This document shows, one piece after another, positions 1 through 5,152 of a stretch of DNA of 5,152 nucleotides. Source of the DNA: Actinomycetota bacterium. GTDB taxonomy: Bacteria; Actinomycetota; Actinomycetes; Actinomycetales; Microbacteriaceae. A program made the position numbers and the translations under genes. The stretch is from contig WLFS01000042.1 of NCBI GenBank assembly GCA_009703635.1, forward strand, positions 1-5,152, read 5' to 3'. Positions within the stretch are counted from its first letter, which is position 1, and the number at the start of each line of letters is the position of its first letter. The notes beneath the pieces were generated by a model. It was given only the letters and a program-made list of their open reading frames with translations. It ran no database searches and was not told where the DNA came from.

Positions 1-996
1 AAGGCAATCGTTCGCGACTACATCGCATCCAAGGAGCCGGTGGGTTCAAAATCCCTTGTTGAGCGACACTCCTTTGGCGTATCAGCTGCAACCATCCGAA
101 ACGACATGGCAATTCTTGAAGAAGAAGAACTGATTGTTGCACCTCACACCTCAAGCGGAAGAGTTCCCACCGACAAGGGCTATCGCATGTTTGTCGATCA
201 ACTAAGTGAGGTTAAGCCTCTCTCTGCCGCCGAAAAAGTTGCCATCGAAGGTTTTTTGTCTAAAAGCTCCGACTTGGATGAAACTCTCGGTCAAACCGTA
301 AGGCTTCTATCCCAACTAACTAACCAGGTTGCCCTCGTTCAGTACCCGAGTTTGGGACGAGCATCGGTGCGCCACATCGAGATTATCTCCATCGACGAAA
401 AGCGCCTGCTTCTAATGCTGATTACGGATTCAGGACGAATCCAGCAACACGTACTAGAAATTCCCGGTGGCTACGAAGCCGGCGATGTTGAAAAACTTCG
501 TAACATGCTGAACGAATCCCTTACCGGCAAAGGCCTTGCCGAGGTTTCAGCAATTGCCAAGACAATTGCTCAGAAGGCAACCGGAAAAATCAAACCCTTG
601 GCTGAGCGAGTCACCCCTGAACTGCTTGCACTAGTCGATGCAAACAGCCAGGAGAAAATCCTGCTTGCTGGAACTTCAAATCTTGCAAGGCGTGAAGATG
701 ATTTCCCCGGCAGTATCTCACCGGTTCTGGAAGCAATCGAAGAGCAGGTTGTGCTGTTGAAACTGATTTCAGAGATGCAAGCCGATCAGCACGGGGTCTC
801 ACTTCTTATTGGTAGAGAAAACAGTGTTGACGCGCTTTCTTCCACATCGGTTGTGGTATCAGGTTACGAAAACCAAGGAAGCGAAATTGCCAAGGTCGGA
901 GTCATTGGTCCTACCCGCATGGACTACTCATCAAACATCGGCGCAGTTAGAGCGGTTGCTAGGTATCTAACCAAGTCGCTCGGAGGTCCGCAGTAA
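1..996 (+). CDS. hrcA: Heat-inducible transcription repressor HrcA (5' partial)
   Basis: HrcA represses class I heat-shock genes by binding CIRCE inverted repeats as a dimer; in the families studied its activity is tuned by GroEL. The reading frame is open from base 1, so the start lies upstream. Compared with remembered actinobacterial HrcA, about ten N-terminal residues are missing; 331 residues are visible. The N-terminal winged helix-turn-helix is clear: EPVGSKSLVERHSFGVS, then the recognition-helix signature ATIRNDM (visible residues 30-36), then PHTSSGRVPTDKGYR. The C-terminal family motif GVIGPTRMDY is at visible residues 300-309. An internal GTG at base 40 (EPVGSK) falls inside the conserved DNA-binding domain and is not the true start. 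The gene ends in TAA immediately before the dnaJ start codon. Any CIRCE operator or promoter would lie upstream of the window. The identification is firm. Confidence 0.96.
   Translation, partial: KAIVRDYIASKEPVGSKSLVERHSFGVSAATIRNDMAILEEEELIVAPHTSSGRVPTDKGYRMFVDQLSEVKPLSAAEKVAIEGFLSKSSDLDETLGQTVRLLSQLTNQVALVQYPSLGRASVRHIEIISIDEKRLLLMLITDSGRIQQHVLEIPGGYEAGDVEKLRNMLNESLTGKGLAEVSAIAKTIAQKATGKIKPLAERVTPELLALVDANSQEKILLAGTSNLARREDDFPGSISPVLEAIEEQVVLLKLISEMQADQHGVSLLIGRENSVDALSSTSVVVSGYENQGSEIAKVGVIGPTRMDYSSNIGAVRAVARYLTKSLGGPQ
982..987 (+). promoter_or_regulatory. Ribosome-binding site of dnaJ
   Basis: GGAGGT lies inside the last codons of hrcA, 9 nt before the TTG at 997. It matches the anti-Shine-Dalgarno well and decides the non-ATG start of dnaJ, since [10 protein letters not shown] is exactly where DnaJ proteins begin. 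Confidence 0.8.
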
Positions 997-2067
997 TTGG
1001 CAGATCACTACGAAACCCTTGGGGTGCAACGAAATGCTTCTTCCGATGAAATTAAGAAGGCTTACAGAAAGCTAGCTCGGGAGCTCCACCCAGATGTGAA
1101 CCCGTCGGAGAAAGCCCAAGAACGCTTTAAGTCTGTGACTCACGCATATGAGGTTCTAGGAGATGAGCAGTCAAGAAGAAGCTATGACTCTGGCGGGTCA
1201 GAAGCTGGCTTTGGTTTTGGCGACATCTTTGAAACTTTTTTTGGTGGTGGCGGCTCAAGGGGTCCTCGCTCTCGCGCTGAAAGAGGTCAGGATGCTCTGC
1301 TCCGCGTAGAGCTAACTTTCGAGGAAGCAGTTTTTGGTGTTGAGAAATCGATTCCGGTCGATACCGCTGTGCTTTGTGAAACATGCAACGGTAGCTGTGC
1401 AAAGCCAGGAACCAGTGCGAAGGTATGTGACATTTGTCGCGGTGCTGGCCAAGTTCAAACTCAAGTTCGTTCCCTGCTTGGATCAGTTGTCACATCAAGC
1501 CCGTGTGGCTCCTGCCGCGGCTACGGGCACATCATTCCTGAGCCATGCCTTACTTGCCGCGGCCAGGGAAGAGTTCGCGCAAGACGGGATATTGAACTGA
1601 AAATTCCTGCCGGAGTTGAGGATGGACTGCGCTTGCAGCTCGCCGGTTCCGGAGAGGTCGGATTTGGCGGAGGCCCGAGCGGGGATTTGTATGTGGATAT
1701 CTCTCTTGAACCTCACCAGTACTTTTCTAGAAATGGCGACGAACTGATTTGTGAGCTAGAAGTTCCACTGCACGATGCAGTGTTGGGCACGATGGTCAAG
1801 ATTGATTCTTTCGACGGTGAGGTCGAACTTCAAGTGCCAGCGGGAAGTCAAACCGGTGATGTAATTCCAGTCAAGGGCAAAGGTTTTGGTAGATTGCGTC
1901 AATCTGGTCGAGGGGATCTACTTGTCACCATCCAAGTCAAAATTCCTAGCAAGTTAGATTCCAAGCAGAAAGAACTTTTTAGAACTCTCGCCGGTTATCG
2001 AAAAGCCGATACAGCTGGCCTCGTTGCTCGCAAGTCGGGATCATTCCAGGGCAGACGCCGTGGTTGA
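997..2067 (+). CDS. dnaJ: Molecular chaperone DnaJ (Hsp40), hrcA-linked copy
   Basis: DnaJ is a cytoplasmic co-chaperone that delivers unfolded proteins to DnaK and stimulates its ATPase. The 356-residue product has every type I part. The J domain covers residues 1-65, with HPD at 31-33. A short Gly/Phe region (about 66-90) contains [11 protein letters not shown]. The zinc-finger domain (127-193) has cysteine pairs 127/130, 144/147, 170/173 and 184/187. The C-terminal substrate-binding domains follow ([25 protein letters not shown]). The first zinc motif reads CETCNGSC, with Cys134 where the consensus has Gly; I recall the same in Microbacteriaceae. Translation starts at a TTG directly after the hrcA stop and in the same frame, with a good ribosome-binding site. 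Many Actinobacteria carry a second dnaJ beside dnaK-grpE; its position next to hrcA makes this the 'DnaJ2' type. The tail is basic (GRRRG). Confidence 0.97.
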   Translation: MADHYETLGVQRNASSDEIKKAYRKLARELHPDVNPSEKAQERFKSVTHAYEVLGDEQSRRSYDSGGSEAGFGFGDIFETFFGGGGSRGPRSRAERGQDALLRVELTFEEAVFGVEKSIPVDTAVLCETCNGSCAKPGTSAKVCDICRGAGQVQTQVRSLLGSVVTSSPCGSCRGYGHIIPEPCLTCRGQGRVRARRDIELKIPAGVEDGLRLQLAGSGEVGFGGGPSGDLYVDISLEPHQYFSRNGDELICELEVPLHDAVLGTMVKIDSFDGEVELQVPAGSQTGDVIPVKGKGFGRLRQSGRGDLLVTIQVKIPSKLDSKQKELFRTLAGYRKADTAGLVARKSGSFQGRRRG

Positions 2068-2071
2068 GCCG

Positions 2072-2800
2072 ATGTTTTTTGCCGCAATCGGAAAAGACAC
2101 AGTTGCGGGTTCATCATTTGTCCTAAGTGGTCCAGAAGCTAAGCACGCAGTGAGTGTTCGGCGAATGATTCCGGGCGAAGCAATCGCCGTTAGCGACGGA
2201 GCTGGAGTAAAGATTCGCGGCAAAGTTTCTAAAGTTGGCAAGGAAACTTTGGATATCAGCGTGGAAAGTGTGGAGTCAGTTTCAGCACCCTCAGTCCAGC
2301 TGCATTTAGTGCAGGCTCTAGCCAAAGGCGATCGTGACGAACTGGCCATCCAGGGGTGCACTGAGCTTGGAGCGCACGGAGTGATTCCTTGGCAGTCCGA
2401 CCGCTCGATTTCTATCTGGAAAGACGAGAAGAAAACTAAGGGTCAAACCCGTTGGCAGACAATCGTGACTGAAGCCGCCAAGCAGTCACTTCGTGCTTTT
2501 GTGCCGGTTGTTGAACCGGTTCAAACCTCCCAAGAGTTGATTACACGGCTATCTAGTTTTGAGCTGGTGCTGGTTCTGGACCCCGAGGCAAAACAGTCAA
2601 TTGCCCAAGTGAAATTGCCAACTGCGGGCTCGGTTGCTTTAGTAGTTGGCCCCGAAGGTGGCATGTCCGAAATAGAGCTGGAAGCGTTTGCAACCGCCGG
2701 ATTCAGCTCGGTTCGAATGGGGTCAGGCGTGCTCAGAACTTCAACTGCCGGAATGGCGGCGGTTTCATTTCTGCAGGCAAAATTGGGGGAGTGGAATTAG
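2072..2800 (+). CDS. rsmE: 16S rRNA (uracil-1498-N3)-methyltransferase RsmE
   Basis: RsmE methylates N3 of U1498 in the 16S rRNA decoding region, using S-adenosylmethionine, in the cytoplasm. The 242-residue product has an N-terminal PUA-like RNA-binding part (GPEAKHAVSVRRMIPGE, residues 20-36). A SPOUT methyltransferase domain follows: LVQALAKGDRDELAIQ (79-94), TELG (97-100), EAAKQSLRAFVP (134-145), then the trefoil-knot SAM-binding motifs VVGPEGG (191-197) and LRTSTAG (221-227). Many bacteria have LRTETA in the last motif; the Ser form is familiar from Actinobacteria. Start choice: ATG 2072 (MFFAAIG) sits 5 nt after the dnaJ stop but has only a poor ribosome-binding site. GTG 2060 (MVEPMFF) is a real alternative, overlapping dnaJ by 8 nt with CCAGGG 8 nt upstream. 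A TTG at 2024 looks too early. The family call is firm; the start is uncertain by four residues. Confidence 0.94.
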   Translation: MFFAAIGKDTVAGSSFVLSGPEAKHAVSVRRMIPGEAIAVSDGAGVKIRGKVSKVGKETLDISVESVESVSAPSVQLHLVQALAKGDRDELAIQGCTELGAHGVIPWQSDRSISIWKDEKKTKGQTRWQTIVTEAAKQSLRAFVPVVEPVQTSQELITRLSSFELVLVLDPEAKQSIAQVKLPTAGSVALVVGPEGGMSEIELEAFATAGFSSVRMGSGVLRTSTAGMAAVSFLQAKLGEWN

Positions 2801-2816
2801 CCGCGCTGGCTAAAAC

Positions 2817-2822
2817 TAGACT
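2817..2822 (+). promoter_or_regulatory. Possible -10 hexamer before the HIT gene
   Basis: TAGACT fits the loose actinobacterial -10 pattern TAnnnT. A start site 8 bases past its last base would be the A of the second in-frame ATG (2830), giving a leaderless mRNA. No convincing -35 element is seen at 16-19 nt spacing (the sequence there is near GAATTA). This is weak, and reported because the downstream gene has no visible ribosome-binding site. Confidence 0.2.
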
Positions 2823-2823
2823 T

Positions 2824-3168
2824 ATGAGCATGACTGAAGCAAGCTGCATCTTCTGCAAAATCGTTTCTCAAGAGATAAAAACCGAATTCATTGCAGAAAC
2901 TAATAACACCCTGGCATTTAGGGACATTGCCCCACTTGCCAAAGTGCACCTTCTAGTTATTCCTAAACAGCACCACCGCGATGTTGTTGAGCTAGCCGAT
3001 AATGCACCAGAAATTCTCTCTGAGGTACTAAGTACAGCTACAGAGCTGGCAAAGAAGTTCAGCGCTGGGTCATTTAAGCTTCAGTTCAACACTGGAGCAG
3101 AGGCAGGGCAGACTGTGTTTCACGCTCACGCTCATGTTTTATCAGAGACAGCAAAGGACGGCTCTTGA
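2824..3168 (+). CDS. HIT-family (HINT-like) nucleotide hydrolase
   Basis: HIT proteins are small cytoplasmic nucleotide-binding enzymes that cleave phosphoramidate or other AMP-linked substrates through a catalytic histidine. The physiological substrate here is unknown. The 114-residue product is nearly the whole HIT domain. It opens with CIFCKI (Cys8/Cys11, the usual zinc pair of HINT-like members), continues with AFRDIAPLAKVHLLVIPKQH (31-50), and ends with FNTGAEAGQTVFHAHAHVL, carrying the HIT triad His100, His102 and His104; His102 is the expected nucleophile. Starts are ATG 2824 or ATG 2830. A GTG at 2791 would add eleven unconserved residues and has no room for a ribosome-binding site. 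Neither ATG has a clear Shine-Dalgarno, so coupling to rsmE or leaderless translation is likely. The product lacks the C-terminal tail of longer HIT proteins. The position between rsmE and phoH is conserved in Actinobacteria. Confidence 0.92.
   Translation: MSMTEASCIFCKIVSQEIKTEFIAETNNTLAFRDIAPLAKVHLLVIPKQHHRDVVELADNAPEILSEVLSTATELAKKFSAGSFKLQFNTGAEAGQTVFHAHAHVLSETAKDGS
3153..3158 (+). promoter_or_regulatory. Ribosome-binding site of phoH
   Basis: AAAGGA lies within the end of the HIT gene, 6 nt before the TTG at 3165. It supports a TTG start overlapping the HIT stop as TTGA. No ATG occurs in this frame before the conserved PhoH N-terminal region. Confidence 0.7.
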
Positions 3169-4127
3169 CCGCTTCTGAATCCCAAGATTCAACAACTGTC
3201 TCTGTTGAGATTTCCGGCGTGGACCCAGTATTTGTGTTCGGACCTGAGGATCGTTTACTCAAAGCCATAGAAGAAGGCTTTCCAGAGGTTCGTTTCACCG
3301 CTCGCGGAAACCAAGTGGAGATAAAAGGCCCTAGTGTCCAAGTTGCCCAAGCCAAAGCGCGCGTTCTGCAGATCATTGCAGCGGTGACTACCGGGAGGGA
3401 TGTTTCTCCAGCCGATCTTAGCCGCAGTGAGCCTGATCTTTTGTCGCAGAGCATTTTGAGCTCACGAGGTAAGTCGATTCGCCCAAAAACTTCTGGTCAG
3501 AAAAGTTATGTCGAAGCTATCGATAGAAACACGATCGTGTTTGGTATTGGCCCTGCCGGAACTGGTAAAACATATCTTGCAATGGCCAAAGCAGTTCAGG
3601 CTCTTCAGCGAAAAGAAGTTTCGCGAATCATCCTGACCCGTCCTGCCGTTGAGGCGGGTGAGCGCCTTGGCTTTTTGCCTGGCACACTTTCTGAGAAAAT
3701 CGATCCTTACCTGAGACCTTTGTTTGACGCCCTTCACGAAATGCTGGATCCAGACTCGGTTCCCAAGCTGATTGCCACCGGCACCATTGAAGTTGCACCT
3801 CTGGCTTACATGCGCGGCCGGACCCTAAATGACTCCTTCATCATTCTTGACGAGGCCCAGAACACAACTGGTGAGCAGATGAAGATGTTTCTAACTCGCC
3901 TGGGCTTTAATTCAAAGATGGTTATCACAGGGGATATCACACAGATTGACCTTCCTGGCGGAGCTTCGGGCCTAACAATTGCGACCAAGGTGCTCGATGG
4001 AGTGGACGATGTTCACTTTGCCAAACTCAGCTCTAAGGATGTTATTCGGCATCCTCTAGTTGGAAAGATTGTTGATGCCTACGATGAGGCAGCTGCCCAG
4101 AAAGCCCAGAGGGATTCTCAGAAGTGA
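3165..4127 (+). CDS. phoH: PhoH-family ATPase (PhoH/YbeZ)
   Basis: PhoH/YbeZ is a cytoplasmic P-loop NTPase with a helicase-like core, implicated in RNA metabolism and commonly encoded beside YbeY. The 320-residue product is of normal length. An N-terminal PhoH_N/KH-like region (about 15-75) includes FGPEDRLLKAIEEGFP and RGNQVEIKGP. A variable linker follows, then the ATPase core: FGIGPAGTGKTYLA with Walker A (GPAGTGKT) at 129-136, ILTRPAVEAGERLGFLPG (156-173), KIDPYLRPLFDAL (178-190), Walker B FIILDEAQN (225-233), ITGDITQIDLP (254-264) and VIRHPLV (293-299). All catalytic motifs are intact. The gene starts with TTG inside the HIT stop (TTGA) and ends overlapping the ybeY GTG (GTGA), so translation of HIT, phoH and ybeY is probably coupled. 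The exact biochemical activity of this family is not settled. Confidence 0.96.
   Translation: MTASESQDSTTVSVEISGVDPVFVFGPEDRLLKAIEEGFPEVRFTARGNQVEIKGPSVQVAQAKARVLQIIAAVTTGRDVSPADLSRSEPDLLSQSILSSRGKSIRPKTSGQKSYVEAIDRNTIVFGIGPAGTGKTYLAMAKAVQALQRKEVSRIILTRPAVEAGERLGFLPGTLSEKIDPYLRPLFDALHEMLDPDSVPKLIATGTIEVAPLAYMRGRTLNDSFIILDEAQNTTGEQMKMFLTRLGFNSKMVITGDITQIDLPGGASGLTIATKVLDGVDDVHFAKLSSKDVIRHPLVGKIVDAYDEAAAQKAQRDSQK
4108..4114 (+). promoter_or_regulatory. Ribosome-binding site of ybeY
   Basis: AGAGGGA precedes the GTG at 4124 by 9 nt. It supports the GTG start that overlaps the phoH stop by 4 nt (GTGA). Confidence 0.6.
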
Positions 4128-4582
4128 GTATTGAGATCAGCAATGAAACCGAACACTCGGTGGATGAAGTTAGGGTTTTGAAGCTTGCCGGATTCGCTTT
4201 GGATCGGATGAAGATTCATCCTGGGGCAGAACTTGCCATCATGTTCGTTGACGAACCAGCCATGGAGGCACTTCACATCCAGTGGATGGACGAGCCTGGT
4301 CCAACTGATGTCTTGAGCTTTCCGATGGATGAGCTTCGACCTGGAACCGAACACGAACCAACACCTGCAGGACTGTTGGGAGATATTGTGGTTTGCCCCG
4401 CAGTTGCCATGCGGCAAGCTGAAGCTGCCGGGCACGAAATGATTCACGAGGTTTTGCTTCTCACCGCCCACGGAATCTTGCATCTGCTTGGATTTGACCA
4501 TACGGAACCTGAAGAGGAAAAGGAAATGTTTGCCATTCAAAAATCCGTTCTTGAGGCTTTCTATGAGAGCGAGAAGGTTTAG
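4124..4582 (+). CDS. ybeY: Endoribonuclease YbeY (rRNA maturation factor)
   Basis: YbeY is a single-strand-specific, metal-dependent endoribonuclease of the UPF0054 family. It is required in many bacteria for correct 16S rRNA 3'-end maturation and late 30S quality control. The 152-residue product has normal length and all family marks: the start MSIEISNET, a WMDEPGPTDVLSFPMDE block (54-70), LLGDIVVCP (84-92), and the zinc motif HGILHLLGFDH, with His116, His120 and His126 as metal ligands. An acidic stretch (EPEEEKEM) follows. The C-terminal helix ends just before TAG. The start is GTG, overlapping phoH by 4 nt. The stop codon directly abuts the ATG of the next gene, which lies in the same frame. 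Together with RsmE upstream, this puts two enzymes acting on the 16S 3' domain in one operon. Confidence 0.96.
   Translation: MSIEISNETEHSVDEVRVLKLAGFALDRMKIHPGAELAIMFVDEPAMEALHIQWMDEPGPTDVLSFPMDELRPGTEHEPTPAGLLGDIVVCPAVAMRQAEAAGHEMIHEVLLLTAHGILHLLGFDHTEPEEEKEMFAIQKSVLEAFYESEKV
4571..4577 (+). promoter_or_regulatory. Ribosome-binding site of the CBS-domain gene
   Basis: GAGAAGG at the end of ybeY lies 5 nt before the ATG at 4583. Together with the TAG immediately upstream in the same frame, it fixes this ATG as the start of the downstream gene and rules out a longer N-terminus. Confidence 0.6.
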
Positions 4583-5152
4583 ATGAATATCTCTGATCGA
4601 ATTGCGGCACTTACCAAGCTCTTTGGTAAGAAGTCCAACGACTCAACTGAGGCCGAGGAATACGAGCAAGACCTAATCGAGTCCGTTGAAGAGTTCTCGG
4701 AGACCATCACTCGAGAAGTGATGGTTCCAAGAATTGACATCGCTACTGTGTCAGCGGATCTAGATCTTGATAAAGCAATGGCAATCTTTTTGTCCAGCGG
4801 ATACTCGAGGCTTCCAGTAACTGGAAAGACCACAGACGACATTCTTGGAATTTTGTATTTGAAGGATGTTGCAAAGGTTCTTCACGAAACTCCAAAGCTG
4901 ATGTTTGAGAAAACTACAGAGCAGCTAGCTCGCAAGGCAGTGTTTGTGCCGGAGTCCAAGGCCCTAAAGGATCTACTGCAGGACATGCAGAGAAGCTCTA
5001 CCCACGTTGCAGTGGTTATCGATGAGTACGGCGGAGTAGCTGGCCTTGTGACAATGGAAGACGTCATCGAGGAACTGGTCGGAGACATCGTTGACGAATA
5101 TGACCGCGAGATTCCAGATGTTGAAGTAATTGAAGAGGGCGTCTTCAGGGTC
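4583..5152 (+). CDS. CorC/YbeX-like CBS-pair protein lacking DUF21 (3' partial)
   Basis: This gene runs off the window; 190 residues are visible and the stop lies beyond base 5152. It belongs to the CorC/TlyC 'hemolysin family' group, linked in different bacteria to Mg/Co transport or, for E. coli YbeX, to ribosome metabolism. After a short polar N-terminus comes the linker EEYEQDLIESVEEFSETITREVMVPR split over residues 25-50, then the CBS pair: CBS1 about 46-100 (SGYSRLPV, GILYLKD) and CBS2 about 112-170 (VPESKALKDLLQDMQ, VVIDEYGGVAGLVT, MEDVIEELVGDI). The start of the CorC C-terminal domain (DEYDRE, EEGVFRV) follows. There is no membrane segment. Typical actinobacterial homologues at this locus begin with a DUF21 membrane domain, which is absent here: an in-frame TAG abuts the ATG. 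The function is therefore probably that of a soluble CorC/YbeX-like protein. The family call is strong; the role is not. Confidence 0.9.
   Translation, partial: MNISDRIAALTKLFGKKSNDSTEAEEYEQDLIESVEEFSETITREVMVPRIDIATVSADLDLDKAMAIFLSSGYSRLPVTGKTTDDILGILYLKDVAKVLHETPKLMFEKTTEQLARKAVFVPESKALKDLLQDMQRSSTHVAVVIDEYGGVAGLVTMEDVIEELVGDIVDEYDREIPDVEVIEEGVFRV
4703..4725 (+). repeat. Perfect 9-bp inverted repeat (hairpin) in the CBS gene
   Basis: ACCATCACT (4703-4711) and AGTGATGGT (4717-4725) are exact reverse complements separated by CGAGA, so the mRNA could form a 9-bp stem with a 5-nt loop. It lies about 120 nt into the coding region. No T-run follows, so it does not look like an intrinsic terminator. 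The structure is directly visible; any function is unknown. Confidence 0.5.

Noticed and set aside
549..570. 8-bp inverted repeat AGCAATTG / CAATTGCT with a 6-nt loop in hrcA, considered as a CIRCE-like operator.
   Set aside because: CIRCE has TTAGCACTC/GAGTGCTAA arms with a 9-nt spacer; this does not match. It lies mid-gene, and about one such repeat is expected by chance.
40..996. hrcA starting at the GTG at position 40.
   Set aside because: Conserved HrcA residues (KAIVRDYIASKEP) precede it in the open frame, so the gene is simply cut by the window edge.
1766..1782. 7-bp hairpin CACTGCA / TGCAGTG with a 3-nt loop in dnaJ, considered as a terminator or regulatory stem.
   Set aside because: It is inside conserved coding sequence, has no T-run, and is of a size expected by chance.
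2732..2752. LRTSTAG instead of LRTETA in RsmE, considered as loss of a catalytic residue.
   Set aside because: The Ser form is familiar from actinobacterial RsmE proteins and the rest of the SPOUT motif is intact.
2791..2823. GTG at 2791 as the HIT start, overlapping rsmE.
   Set aside because: The purine-rich GGGGGA directly abuts it with no spacer, and the extra residues do not resemble the HIT N-terminus; CIFCKI normally lies within ten residues of the start.
3086..3454. Minus-strand open frames, such as the 122-residue one here and the 140-residue one at 4118-4540.
   Set aside because: They lie fully opposite well-supported conserved genes, show no recognisable domain, and are shadows of the plus-strand coding pattern.
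4755..4768. Palindromic GATCTAGATC run within the CBS gene.
   Set aside because: It arises from the repeated Asp-Leu-Asp-Leu-Asp codons and is short enough to be chance.

Overview
The window holds seven co-directional plus-strand genes with almost no non-coding DNA: hrcA (5' end missing) - dnaJ - rsmE - HIT-family hydrolase - phoH - ybeY - CorC-like CBS-domain gene (3' end missing). This is the conserved heat-shock/ribosome-maturation cluster found in many Actinobacteria. Several details point to a Microbacteriaceae-like actinobacterium: the HrcA and DnaJ sequence style, the dnaJ copy sitting next to hrcA (the 'DnaJ2' position) and the insertion of rsmE and a HIT gene before phoH-ybeY. Base composition looks close to half G+C, well below typical Microbacteriaceae. 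That suggests a small-genome freshwater (Luna/Rhodoluna/Aquiluna-like) lineage. This assignment is an inference from remembered family sequences, not a search.

Layout: 1-996 is the heat-shock repressor HrcA. 997-2067 is the Hsp40 co-chaperone DnaJ, which starts with TTG directly after the hrcA stop. 2072-2800 is the 16S rRNA U1498 methyltransferase RsmE. 2824-3168 is a small HIT nucleotide hydrolase/transferase. 3165-4127 is the PhoH ATPase, again with a TTG start and overlapping the HIT stop by 4 nt. 4124-4582 is the endoribonuclease YbeY, with a GTG start and a 4-nt overlap. 4583-5152 is the start of a CBS-pair protein resembling CorC/YbeX. The largest gap is about 23-29 nt, before the HIT gene. 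No terminator, tRNA, mobile element, CRISPR array or minus-strand gene is supported.

How the genes fit together: HrcA normally represses heat-shock genes through CIRCE operators, and DnaJ recruits substrates to DnaK. RsmE and YbeY both act on the 3' region of 16S rRNA. PhoH (YbeZ) is a recurrent partner of YbeY, and YbeX/CorC follows YbeY in many bacteria. The transcript therefore couples protein quality control to small-subunit rRNA maturation. Tight spacing and overlaps imply one mRNA with translational coupling.

I see no new biological system here. The observations most worth checking are: the CBS gene lacks the N-terminal DUF21 membrane domain usual in its actinobacterial counterparts; two gene pairs are in the same frame and separated by a single stop codon; a perfect 9-bp hairpin lies early in the CBS gene; and the HIT gene lacks a ribosome-binding site but has a -10-like hexamer placed for a leaderless mRNA.
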